Positions 1-9,858 of a stretch of DNA of 64,000 nucleotides are shown in pieces. This stretch comes from Candidatus Hadersleviella danica. GTDB lineage: Bacteria; Chloroflexota; Anaerolineae; Promineifilales; Promineifilaceae. Every line of letters begins with the position of its first letter. Position 1 is the stretch's first letter. The translations under genes were made by a program, and so were the position numbers. The stretch lies in contig JADJSZ010000001.1 in assembly GCA_016711405.1 (NCBI GenBank), forward strand, positions 124,001 through 188,000, written 5' to 3'. A model generated the notes under the pieces. It made no database searches. It had not been told where the DNA came from and saw nothing but the letters and a program-made list of their open reading frames with translations.

Positions 1-1
1 C

Positions 2-52
2 TTAGGATCAGCCAATTACGGCACGGCGTATTGCCCCGCCTATACCCCCTAA
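2..52 (+). CDS. C-terminal end of a paralogue of the next gene (partial)
   Basis: The first bases read in frame as GSANYGTAYCPAYTP and stop with TAA at 50-52. This matches the C-terminal part of the next protein (TAANYGSVMCPADE), sharing ANYG and CPA. The upstream neighbour is therefore a tandem paralogue. Unlike the next gene it lacks the FLPLIRR tail. Its stop lies 11 bp before the next ATG, so the two are probably co-transcribed. The function is unknown and only about 16 residues are visible. Confidence 0.55.
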   Translation, partial: LGSANYGTAYCPAYTP

Positions 53-63
53 AGGTGAACCAC

Positions 64-627
64 ATGAAACCCTATCACCGCTGGAATAAAGTTGGGAGGG
101 TGGTGTGGGGGGTGGTGGCTTTGGCCATTGCTCTTGGCTTTGTGTTGGTGGGGGTGCACATGGGGGTACGCGCCGAGCCGTTGGGGGGGATTGCGGCCGT
201 GTCTTCCTCAACCCTCCCCTACCGCGAAGCGCAAGAGCCAGCCATCTCCTTTATAGATAGCCCCGACGCAACTTGTTACCGCCCCACGGCCGGGACGGGG
301 GTTTGCTATATCGAGTGGCGCAATTTGTCGGTCACGGCCGCGCCCAGCTCTTACATCATCAGCATGACGGTGGCCATTGATGGGCAGTTGCGCGCTTATC
401 ACAGTGGCTTTTTCCAAGACTACATGAGTATCCCCGCCGCGATGACGGCGCCGGGGTATAAGGTGGCTTGTGGGGCGCCGGGCAGTGGGGGGGATGAGTT
501 TTGGGGCGCGACGTACAGCTATGTGATTCGGGCAGGGGAGTCGGGTGGGCTAACGGCCGCGAACTACGGCTCGGTGATGTGCCCGGCCGATGAGGTGGCG
601 GTGTTCCTGCCACTCATTCGCCGCTAG
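64..627 (+). CDS. Small secreted protein with FLPLIRR C-terminal tail
   Basis: A protein of 187 residues. I chose the ATG at 64 because AAGGTG precedes it at a good distance, whereas the earlier in-frame ATG at 31 overlaps the preceding gene. An N-terminal basic stretch followed by a hydrophobic segment (VVALAIALGFVLVG) is a clear signal peptide, so the product is exported. The mature part contains about four cysteines and a beta-rich, SYIISMTVAI-type core. I do not recognise the family. The last residues, VAVFLPLIRR, resemble the YLPLVTR end of the DUF1501 protein at 51-52 kb and may be a surface-sorting tail (inference). It follows a partial paralogue in the same direction. Confidence 0.75.
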   Translation: MKPYHRWNKVGRVVWGVVALAIALGFVLVGVHMGVRAEPLGGIAAVSSSTLPYREAQEPAISFIDSPDATCYRPTAGTGVCYIEWRNLSVTAAPSSYIISMTVAIDGQLRAYHSGFFQDYMSIPAAMTAPGYKVACGAPGSGGDEFWGATYSYVIRAGESGGLTAANYGSVMCPADEVAVFLPLIRR

Positions 628-997
628 GGGTAACGTCGTAGGGGTGGGGCTGGCGGGTATCGCCTCCATGCAAACCCCATTACGCCCTCTCCCGCCGACC
701 CACCCCCATGCGACAGTGACCAAGGTGAAGGTGTTGGTGGTTGCCATGTAATGGGTGGGTGGCACGGCAAAAGAAAGCCCCTATGGTTTTGTTCTCGCCA
801 CGGCCGCGCCCATGCTAGAATACCACCAAGGGCATTGAGCAGAGGGACGAGTGTCCCCCATAACCCCAAAAATGACCAAAGCTCAAGGAACGGCCGAGGA
901 GGTTTAAGAAGGTGGCCGAGGTGGCGCTGGCCGCTTCGCCGCAGGATTTGGAGCAGTTGGGCTGGGTGGTGCCGTCGTAGGACATCCTCGGTAAATA

Positions 998-1030
998 AAA
1001 CCTGCGCGGTCTCCAAGACCTCGCGGGTTT
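998..1030. repeat. Dispersed palindrome (AGACCT family)
   Basis: Arms of 15 bp (998-1012 and 1016-1030) pair at 13 of 15 positions around a 3-base loop. The motif AGACCT..AGGTTT recurs in other palindromes at 35748-35774 and 49301-49333, suggesting a small dispersed intergenic family. Confidence 0.55.
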
Positions 1031-1046
1031 GCCCCACCACAAAACA

Positions 1047-1080
1047 AAAGAGCCGCGTTTGTCACCAAACGTGGCTCTTT
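1047..1080 (-). terminator. Hairpin terminator of the DUF433/DUF5615 pair
   Basis: A 15-bp stem (AAAGAGCCGCGTTTG, with one G-T pair) closes a 4-base loop. On the minus strand it is followed by a T-rich run, and it lies just past the stop of the minus-strand gene at 1151. It is almost identical to the hairpin at 1855-1886. Confidence 0.7.
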
Positions 1081-1150
1081 CTAGATTATCCCGAACCAAT
1101 AAAATGCCTCTTTGTTCTGTTACAAATTAGAGCCGTCGCACCCCATCCTA

Positions 1151-1501
1151 TCATCCCTTAGCAAAACGCATGCGTGTTTCCGTAACAACGAGATAATGCC
1201 TTGCCAATACATCTTCGTATTGCTTCAGTAGTTTTTGGAGCGTCTCAATTTTGCTACCCGCTCGCTCATTGGCAAGGCGGAGAAATATAACCCCATGATG
1301 CAAATGTTGTTCCCGATAAATTTTTTCACCAAAATCTTTGTCATTCGTAATTAAAATCCATTGTTCAGCAAACGCCTTATGGATAATCTCGGCATCACTC
1401 ATCCCCCGGGCTTCTTCATAGACCGAGAAAACATCATGCCCTTGCTGACGCAACCATCGTGCCACGGCTGGCCCAGTACATTCATCTACCAAAAAGCGCA
1501 T
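1151..1501 (-). CDS. DUF5615 PIN-like toxin
   Basis: A protein of 116 residues starting MRFLVDECTG, the typical opening of the DUF5615 PIN-like family. The first acidic pair (D6, E7) and the later ITNDKDFGE segment supply the expected carboxylates of a PIN-type nuclease fold. ATG directly follows the TAA of the upstream DUF433 gene (TAAATG), so the two are translationally coupled. In this family the protein is thought to be the RNase-like toxin of a type II pair. No activity can be shown from sequence alone. The length is normal and the frame intact. Confidence 0.85.
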   Translation of the reverse strand: MRFLVDECTGPAVARWLRQQGHDVFSVYEEARGMSDAEIIHKAFAEQWILITNDKDFGEKIYREQHLHHGVIFLRLANERAGSKIETLQKLLKQYEDVLARHYLVVTETRMRFAKG

Positions 1502-1753
1502 TTAGGCCATCTCCATCGCCAAAGGCATAAACGTTGTATTCTCTAAAAGTTTGGTCGCAAACAAAAAACAGGCCAATAAATCTTCCTGCTCCAAGCCATC
1601 ATACTCCTCTAAAATTTCGGCGTGGGTAGCCCCCTGAGCCAAAAGCCCCAAAATATACTCAACCGTCAGCCGTGTCCCTTTAATGACAGGTTTCCCCCCC
1701 ATGACCTGTGGGCTTGTTGCAATCCGTTGTAGTAATTGTTGGTTTAACATCAT
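1502..1753 (-). CDS. DUF433 antitoxin-like protein
   Basis: About 83 residues with the DUF433 signature: MGGKPVIKGTRLTVEYIL and LLAQGATHAEILEEYDGLEQEDL. DUF433 proteins are small winged-helix, VapB-like proteins usually encoded just upstream of a DUF5615 toxin, as here. Three possible starts lie in a row (TTG, ATG, ATG). I use the first ATG at 1753. It probably neutralises the downstream protein and represses the pair's own promoter. That is family knowledge, not visible here. Confidence 0.85.
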   Translation of the reverse strand: MMLNQQLLQRIATSPQVMGGKPVIKGTRLTVEYILGLLAQGATHAEILEEYDGLEQEDLLACFLFATKLLENTTFMPLAMEMA

Positions 1754-1854
1754 CAATGCCTTTGTAAGATAGGGAAAATCGCATCTTTATCAATTTGGCC
1801 AGTTTAGCACAGTTAGCAAGCATGTGGGAGATAGGCCCCACCCCTCACAACAAA

Positions 1855-1886
1855 AAGAGCCGCGTTTGGTGACAAACGCGGCTCTT
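1855..1886 (-). terminator. Hairpin terminator of the amylopullulanase gene
   Basis: A perfect stem AGAGCCGCGTTTG with loop GTGA, followed on the minus strand by TTTTT. It sits 46 bp past the stop of the minus-strand gene at 1932. The stem is nearly the same as at 1047-1080. Confidence 0.75.
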
Positions 1887-1931
1887 CTGCTTTCAGCCTA
1901 CGGCTTACAGCTTAAGGCTTACGGCGCACTC

Positions 1932-4900
1932 TTAAACACCACCTGGCAAATAAATCCGTGGTGTCCCCACAGCCACAGCGGCCGTGCGCGTGAACGTGTT
2001 CCCCAAACCGTCGTTAATCACGGCCGAGTTCACCAAATTCACCTCCACCACCCCATTATCCACCTGCACCGCGTACACCAGCGAGACTTCCTCGCCAGCC
2101 GCCAACGTGCCACTCCAGCGCAGTTCATCGCCCACCTGCACCATGCCCGCAGGCAACGTGCCGATGACCGTCACCCCGCTGGGGAGTGTATCAGTCAGCA
2201 TCGCACTCGCTGTCGCATTGCCGCTGTTGCTAATGACCACCGTGTAGGTAATCGTGTCGCCCATCAGCGCATTGGCCACCGAGGCGGTTTTGCTAGAGCC
2301 AGACAAGTTGGGTTCGCCACCCGCCACTTGCGGGACGATGAAGACGGCCGTGGTCCGACCCGGCACCGTAAACGCACCTGTCGTGCTGTTCACGGCCGAA
2401 GTCTGCACCACCGCATCCAGCGACGCTTGCTGGGTGGGGTGCAACGCCCACGCCTCGCCCGCCAAACTGGCCAGCGTAATGGTCTGCTCGGCATCATTGG
2501 CGTTGAACAGGATGATGATTTGCTCATGGTTGGGGTCTAAATCCGCCAACCCCGCGCTCACATCGTCGAGGTGCATCACAATCAACCCTTCCAACTGGCT
2601 CGGGCCATCGTTGAAGAAGGTCACCCGGTCAGAGATGTCAGCGGCCGTGTTCAGCCGGAACAAGCGCGAGCTATAGCGGATTTCCAGCCACTCGCGGAAC
2701 AAGTCGGCCGAATACACAATGTCACTCGGGGCGGGCTTCATGGCAGGATTCACCAATAACGGTTGCATCAGATACCAGTTCGTCCCATTCACCCCTTCCA
2801 TCGGCAAACCAGCGCCCCAGTTATTCGTCTGGTAGGTAAAGTCCAACCGGTTGAACCAATCACCCGAGTTGTAGCTGTCGCGGTCGAGCGATTTGGAGCG
2901 CAACATGTCCACGCCCGCATGGAAGAAGGGCACACCTTGCCCCAAGCTCACCACACTCAAGCCCAATTGCTGGATGCGAATGCGATCGGCCATCGTCGTC
3001 GTCATCGTCGGCGCCGTGTAGGCGTTAATGTCGTACAACGTCTGGTTGTCGTGCTTACTGATGTAGGTAATGACCTCTTGCGGGTCTTCGGTGTAGCCCG
3101 CAGGCTGGCCGTTGTAGTCCACCTGCGAACCCGTCACCGTTGCGCCGGTGCGATCCACCAACTCGTAATCCGCCAAGTTGCCCGCCAAGCCCACCTTGAT
3201 TTGGTCAATCAGCAACAACAGACGGTTGCGTTGGTCGGTCGGGGTCGAAGCACCCGCTTGCCACAAGTTGGGGTCGTAGAACAGGCCGTTGGCAAACCCT
3301 TGCTCTTGCAACGAATCGCCGCCGTTGAACGGCCGGGCCACGCACAGCGTCGCGCAGGCGGTCGCTAAACGTGCCGATGCCCAAGCCGCCCACGTTCAGT
3401 TGGGTGGCGTTGATACCACGGGCGTTATTCGCCACTTCGCCAAAGTTCCACCCTTCGCCATAGAGGTAGATTTGCGAACCATCCACCCCGTCCTCTGCCA
3501 CGGTTAACTCATTCAGGGCGAGGCGAATGTTGACCATGTTTGTAATCATGTGATGACCCATCAAGTCAAAGCGGAAGGCATCCACCTTGTACTCTTTGGC
3601 CCATGTCACCAACGAGTCAATCATGAACTTCTCGAACATGGCGTGTTCGCTGGCCGTGTTCTGGCAACAAGTGCTCGTTTCCACAGCCCCATTGGCGTTC
3701 AGCCGGTGGTAATAGCCGGGCACGATGCGGTCGAAGACCGACAAATCTGCTTGCCCCGAGGCGTTGGTGTGGTTGTAAACCACGTCCATCACCACGAAGA
3801 GGTCGTTTTCGTTCAGCGTCTGCACCATCTCGCGGAACTCCACGATGCGGGTGGTGCCATCGGGGTTGGTGCTGTAGCTTCCTTCGGGCACTGTAAAGTG
3901 GAACGGGTCGTAGCCCCAGTTAAAGCCATCTTGGTCGCGGATGCCATTGATGAGGGCTTGTTGTTCGGAGGAGCCGGGGCCGTAGCCAGCCAACACTCCA
4001 TAATCGGGTTCCACGCGCTCATCTTTGTTCTCATTGATGGTGGCAATGTCGAACGCAGGCAAGAGGTGCAAATGGGTCAGCCCCGCCTCTTGCAAGGCGA
4101 GCAGATGTTGCATCCCGTCGCTATCCACATGGGTAAACGCCTTGAAGGTGCCTCGGTCAGCTTCGGGAATGGATTCATCGAAGATGCTAAAGTCGCGGAT
4201 GTGCAACTCGTAAATCGAGATGTCTTCGGGCGCGGCCAAAGCGGGTTTGGTGTACGCATCCCAGCCCGTTGGTTTTAGGCTGGTGGCGGCCAAATCCACA
4301 ATCTGGCTTCGCAAACTATTGGTGGAGAGGCTAAAGGAGTACGGGTCGGTGACGATGTTGTGTTCGACTTGGCCCGTGCTGTGGACATAGACCTCGACTT
4401 CGTAGAGGTAGAATTTGTTCTCCCACGTTGCGTCACCCGTTACGCTCCACACCCCAAAAACGGGGTCGAGGGTCATGGGGTAGGTGATGCTGGTGGTGGT
4501 CGTCAGCGAGTCGTTGAAGAGGTGCAGGGTGACGTTTTTGGCGGTGGGGGCCCACACGGCCGCTGTTGGCACGTCGCCATTCCATGTCACGCCCAACTCG
4601 CCGCTGTAGGTGTACAGGTCGTCCAACACGCCGGGGATTTGCAGGCCTGTTGCATCGAGCAACGCGCCGTTGCTGTCCACGGCCGCAATCGCTATTTGCC
4701 CCTTCAGAATGTCGGGGATGAGGGCAAAGTCGGCCGCGTCAATCTCCAGCGCAGGCAAGTCCGCCAAATGGGGGAACTTCTGCCGAATCTCAAGGCTTAG
4801 CCCAGCCAGATTCTCGGTCAGGGTGATAAACGAACCACCCGAAATGCCGCTCTCGCCAAGGGTAATGCCACCTGTGGGAGCATAGTACAGGCGATAAGCG

Positions 4901-7900
4901 TCAATGGCGGCGGGGTCTGCTTGTGCTTGCCAGCCGAGGCTGTTTTCGCTGAGCCAGTACGCTTTCTGTTGGGTTAAATCGCCCGAAGCGGCGCAAACTT
5001 CGCCCGCCACATTCATGGCAATGGCGGGGGAGACGAATTGGACACCATTGCCGTTCTGGACAATCCAAATCTCATAGCCCGTTGCGCTCAAGTCAAGCGT
5101 TTGGTCTTCGGGGACATCTTTCTCGTTGCCACGGTGCAAGATGTAATTCAAATCGGTGCCATTGACGAGGGTTAGCTCGAAGTAGATGCCGAAATCATCT
5201 TGTCCAGCGGGCAAATGAGGAATCGTCCAATCTGGATTAGAGGCGGAACCCCATGAGTGCAAGCCCCAGTAATCGTTGAAATCGGGGGAGGTGTAATCTC
5301 CATAATCGCCGTAGCAACGGCGGTAATGGATGGTCACTTGGCCGAAGTCGCCAATGGCTGGCCCTTCTTGGGTGTACAGGTCAGGACGGCCGTCGCGCAC
5401 CCACACCTCGTAATTCACAGTGGGGGTGTAACTGCGGGTCGGGTCTTGCGTGCCCATCCCATCATGGATAATGAAGTTGAGTTCGCTATCCAGCGTTAGG
5501 GAGGGGTATTCAGAGACGGTGATGGAGTAGACCGCCCCAAAATCATCCATGCTGTCCACCATGTGGCGGGCGGGCCATGTGGTCATGTCGCCCCAGCTTT
5601 GCCAGAGGTGCAAGCCCCAATCGTCGTAAGTCGCATCATCCCGCTGGTAATGGACGAGCGTTTGTTGCAACGCCTCGGCGCGGGAAGTGTAGTTGGTGCC
5701 ATCGCCACCGACGAGCCAAATTTCGTTGGAAATGCTGGGGTCGAAGAAGCGGTCAGCCTCCGTGCCATCTTTGACATTGCCGCGATGGACGATGAAGTTG
5801 ACTTGTTGGGTGGGGTCATCGAGGCGAATGGCAAGGTAAGCGCCGTACTCATCGAAGCCCGTGAAGGTGCGGGGTTCTGTCCATGTGGGCAGTTCATCGG
5901 GGTCAATGCCATCACCCCAAATGTGTAAGCCCCAGTAATCGTTGAAATCGCCCGAGCTGTAATCGCCGTAGTCGCCATCGGCGCGGTAGTAGTGGAAGAT
6001 GGCGTAGGCGCCTGTGCCGGGGGCGGCTTGGTTGCCCACCACGACGGAGACGGCCGACACGCCGTATTCGGCCGCGGCATAGCACACATCTTTGACTGTT
6101 GCCTTAAAGCGCAGGCTCGTTCCTTCGGCGTAGCCGCTGACATCGTAGAAGACGCGATAGGGGGCGTTGTTGTCCGTCCCAATCACCTCATACGCGCCAC
6201 CATCCACGCTCACGGCAAAGGTCACTTCGGCGAAGATTTCTTCGGCCAGTTCCACGCCAACTTCGACACGGCCGACGACCTCTTGGCCTTCGGTCAGCGT
6301 GTTAAAGGTGGGGTTGCTGGGGGCGGAGGCGCTAGGAGCCAAGGTGGCATCGGCGCGGTAGATGGTCACGCTCAGGGCGGGCACTGTCACGGCCAAATCG
6401 CCCGTGCCTGTGCTGGTAATCACTGCTCCACCGGTGGGGTAGATGGGGGTGAAGCCCGTGTTGAGCGACCATGTGGGGATGTTGGCGGAATCGGCCGAGG
6501 TGCTGTTGTTCAGCACAACGACATATTCCACTTTTTCGCCGTTGTCAATGCGGGAGAAGGCGTAAATGCCTGCGCTCGCTTCGCTGTAGCGGTGGATTTG
6601 CGCCCCATATTGCAGGGCGGGGTGCGCCTCATACACGGCTGCATAATCGGCCAAGGTGAGGTAGAGGGGGTGGGTGTTGTCGAAGTTGTCGTCGGCCGTG
6701 GTATCGGCCGTCCCACTCAAGTCGTTGGCGTTATATTCGGCCACTTGGCTGGGGAACATATCCTCACGGGCGTTTTTGTCGCTTCCACCACCTGTAAACC
6801 CTTGCTCATCGCCGTAATAAATGACGGGGAAGCCACGGGCAAAGAAGGGCAGGGCGTAGGCCAACTCCATGCGGTCTACCAACTCGCCATCGCTGGCGGC
6901 GGGCAAGGTTTGGCGCAGGTGGTAGCCGAACCGCTCAATGCCGCCGTCGTGGTTGCTGACAAAGCCACCGAGTTGGTAGGCGTTGCTGTCCGCGTCGGTG
7001 TAGTAGTCATCGGCCGCGAAGAAGGTTTGCAGGTTGTTGGTGGCTTGGCTTTGTTCGGCAAAGCCACGGGCGTTGCCTTGCAAGCCGAAGTCTAAGACGG
7101 AGGGCACGGCCGCTTTGGTCGTGTAGTAGCTCAAGGTGGCGGCATCGCCACTGAACACTTCGCCAAAGATGAAGAAGTCGGGCTTGCCGTTGTTTTGGGC
7201 GTAGCCCATGACGGCGGGCACAAATTCTTGCCAAAATTCGTCGTTGACGTGCTTAACCGTGTCTAAACGGAAGCCATCAATGCCATAGGTGGAGATGGTT
7301 CCCGTGAACACATCAATAAAGCCCGTGACGACATCGGGGTGCTCGGTGAAGAGGTCATCGAGGCCAAAGAAGTCGCCGTAGGTGGAGCTTTCGCCTGCAA
7401 AGCTGGAATCGCCCCGGTTGTGGTAGTAGATGGGGTTGTTCAGCCATGCGGGGTTTTTGGCCGTGTCATCGCCGGGGTTGACGAAGGTGGGCACGTAGGG
7501 GAAGCTGACCGTGGCTGAGAGGGGTGGGAAGGAGGCTGTGCCCGCATAGTCGCGGTCGTCGAAGGGGTCGCCGTTGGCATCGCGGTAGGGGAAATCCTCT
7601 TTGGTGCGGTAGGCGGAGGAGCCACCTTGGTAGGCGATGTAATCGGCCGTGTGGTTGACGACGATATCAAAGAAGACTTTGATGTCGCGGGCGTGCGCGG
7701 CCGTGATAAAGTCCAACACCTCTTGCTCGGAGCCAAGGTGGGGGTCAATGCTCTCGTAATCTTTGGTCCAATAACCATGATACGCCCCGCCAATGCCTTG
7801 CACGGTGGAGCCATCGGGTTGGGTGGGTTTGTTCTCAAAAACGGGGGTCAGCCAGAGGGCGGTGACACCCATGTCTTGCAGGTAGTCGAGTTGGCTCTCC

Positions 7901-9476
7901 AACCCAGTCAGGTCGCCGCCGTGGTAGAACGCTTTGTCGGTGGCAAGGTAGCCCGTTTGGGTGAGGGTTCCGCCGGGGAAGGCACCTTCGTCGTTGCTGG
8001 GGTCGCCATTATCGAACCTGTCGGGCATGAGGAAATAGAAGATTTCGCTCTGGACGGGGTGGGTAATGACCTCGGCCACGAGGGGTCTTCGACGATGACG
8101 GGGTCGGGGAAAACAGCCAATCGGCCGCTGTTGCCATCCAGATACACGTTCAGCACTTGGTTGGCTGTCACCGTGCTGAAAGGGATGGTGGGGGCATTGA
8201 TGCTACGGCCGTCTGCCCCAATTTGGTTGGCCCAACCATTGTTGGTCACTTTGGCTTCGGATGCGCTTGCAGTGGCAATGGTATAGGTGAGGAAGCTCTG
8301 GTTGTAGCCCAAACTATCCAATGTGGTGGTGATGGAGCCGTTGTTCCAACCTTGCCACGGCCCAACGGCCACAAAGGGCGAGGCAAAATCATCCCACACA
8401 TTGACGATATTGGTGGTGGGCATGAATGGCCAACCCGCATCGCCGCTGTAATCGTTGGTATCAAAGGTGAATTTGACGATTTGGCTGGGCACACTGGTTA
8501 TCGTCCACGCATTGTCACCGGGGGGGTAATTGGTTGCCCAGTTGCAGGCGTTAATTTTGAATTGGTAACGGCCGGGGGTGATGGGCATGGTGTAATCCAA
8601 GCTAAACAGCCCGTCGCCACCGATAAGGTCGCCATTGAGGCCATTATCGTTGAGAGGGAAGCCGTTTTCGCTCCAGCCGTTAAATTCGCCAGCCACGCAC
8701 CATGTGCCACTGCCTGTGGTGCTGGGGGTGATGGCCAAACGGCCGCTCAACCCATCCCAATAAAAGGCCATGATGGTGTTGCTGGTGGGGACGGTAAAGG
8801 CAATGGTGCCCGCATTTTTGTTGCGGCCGTCGGCTCCAATTTGATTATCCCAGCCGCCTGTGTTCGTCACTTTGGCCTCATAATTGCCGGGGGTGGCAAA
8901 GGTATAGGTGAGGATTTGGTGGCCTTGCCCCAAATCGGTCATGGTGGTGGTAATGGCACTGTTGTTCCAGCCTTGCCACGGGCCTACCACGGTGTAGCTG
9001 TCATCCAGCGCATCATCCCCCCAGACATTGACAATGTTGGTGGTGGGGGCGTAGGGCAAGCCAGCGTTACCGCTCAAATCGTTGGTATCAAAGGTGATTT
9101 TGACAGTCCCGGTGGTGGCCATCATCATCCATGCGTTGTCCGAAGGGTAGGAGGTTCCCCAATCTTCGCAGGCCACTGCTTTGAATTCAGAGCGGCCCAT
9201 GGGAGCGGTTACGTCGGCACTATAGATGCCATCGCTGGCAAACAGGTCGCCATTGGTGCCATCATCGAGCAGAGCGGTGCCGTTGTTGTTCCAGCCATTA
9301 AAATTGCCTGCCGCACACCAGTCGGCAATGGGGACGTTGGGGGTGTTGGGCGCGGCGGTGGCGGCCGGGGTACGGCCGAGGCTGACGGCCGCCCAGAGGC
9401 CAGCCAGCGCAAGCAACGCCAACAGCCAGCTTGAGGCTAACTGCCAGCGCCACGGTTGTAGAGGGCGTTCTCTCAT
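1932..9476 (-). CDS. Giant secreted amylopullulanase (two GH13 catalytic domains), two frameshifts
   Basis: About 2,515 residues once two frameshifts are repaired: near 8083 (a C run one base short) and near 3340. Order: signal peptide; two tandem starch-binding-like modules of about 200 residues with FNGW, NIVNVW, GPWQGWNN and QIGADGR motifs (X25-like); an alpha-amylase GH13 domain from about residue 467 with DIVVNH, GFRLDTVKH (nucleophile Asp), FIFGEVF (Glu) and FVSNHD; three CBM41/PUD-type repeats (DYWGLH); CBM48; a pullulanase GH13_14 domain with FNWGYDP, DVVYNHT, AFRFDLMGHH, YLYGEGWNFGE and ISKHDNQTL; a DUF11 repeat; and an end reading RIYLPGGV. It should cut both alpha-1,4 and alpha-1,6 bonds of starch, glycogen or pullulan outside the cell. 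A good ribosome site (AAAGGAG) precedes the ATG. Confidence 0.9.
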
Positions 9477-9519
9477 CTCTGTTCTCCTTTTTTTGTCTGA
9501 GGGGGTACGGGATTCAAGA

Positions 9520-9606
9520 AGTTAGTTGACACATCAACTAACTCGTCAAAAAAATTTTGTGTGATAGAGGGCAGGCACACAAAATTTTAGTTGATAGCGC
9601 AACTAT
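9520..9606 (-). promoter_or_regulatory. Palindrome-rich control region of the amylopullulanase gene
   Basis: Three inverted repeats lie 44-130 bp upstream of the start. First, 10-bp perfect arms AGTTAGTTGA around CACA (9520-9543). Second, 13-bp perfect arms AAAATTTTGTGTG around a 12-bp centre (9551-9588). Third, TAGTTG-N6-CAACTA (9589-9606). The first and third share the TAGTTGA/TCAACTA core, so they look like two operators for one dimeric regulator. A LacI- or GntR-type sugar regulator would fit, but none is encoded in the window. No clear -35/-10 pair is seen. Confidence 0.6.
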
Positions 9607-9676
9607 ATCATCCAGCATAGGGCAAGTCAACCAAAGATGGGAGGTAGTTTTGGGTTGTTTTGCACAACGATAGGGA

Positions 9677-9740
9677 GTTATTGGTTATTCGTTATTGGTT
9701 ATTGGGGTACACAAGTAACCAGTAACCAATAACGAGTAGC
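9677..9740. repeat. Inverted pair of short tandem repeats (TTATTGG type)
   Basis: The left arm 9677-9706 is built from GTTATTG/GTTATTC units of about 7 bp. The right arm 9715-9740 carries the reverse complement (AACCAAT, AACGAGT). The arms can fold into a long imperfect hairpin. Confidence 0.7.
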
Positions 9741-9778
9741 AAAAAAAAGCACCGGCCGTTGGGAGCGGCCGATGCTTT
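9741..9778 (-). terminator. Terminator of the membrane glycosyltransferase gene
   Basis: The stem AAAGCACCGGCCG pairs with CGGCCGATGCTTT (one mismatch) around a 7-base loop. On the minus strand eight T follow. The stem contains two CGGCCG palindromes. Confidence 0.75.
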
Positions 9779-9858
9779 ACGTGGACTGAACTATCAGTCA
9801 GATGCGTATCTATTAATACGCACAATAGGGGCTAAAGTTGTGGGTGGCTTGGCTCAAA

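Larger units (their letters stand above)
628..1150. other. Spacer without a convincing gene
   Basis: Several short frames are open but none has a start, codon pattern or recognisable motif. A stretch near 870-975 reads AEVALAASPQDLEQLGW in one frame. It is interrupted by stops on both sides and could be a decayed gene remnant. The only defined elements are the palindrome at 998-1030 and the hairpin at 1047-1080. Confidence 0.5.

Noticed and set aside
624..1040. Minus-strand frame of about 138 residues in the first spacer
   Set aside because: It has no start signal, no recognisable domain and an implausible Trp/Pro-rich composition. It was left as spacer.
3550..7095. Long plus-strand frames opposite the amylopullulanase gene
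   Set aside because: They mirror a strongly supported GH13 gene, lack ribosome sites and family motifs, and arise from GC-rich codon bias.
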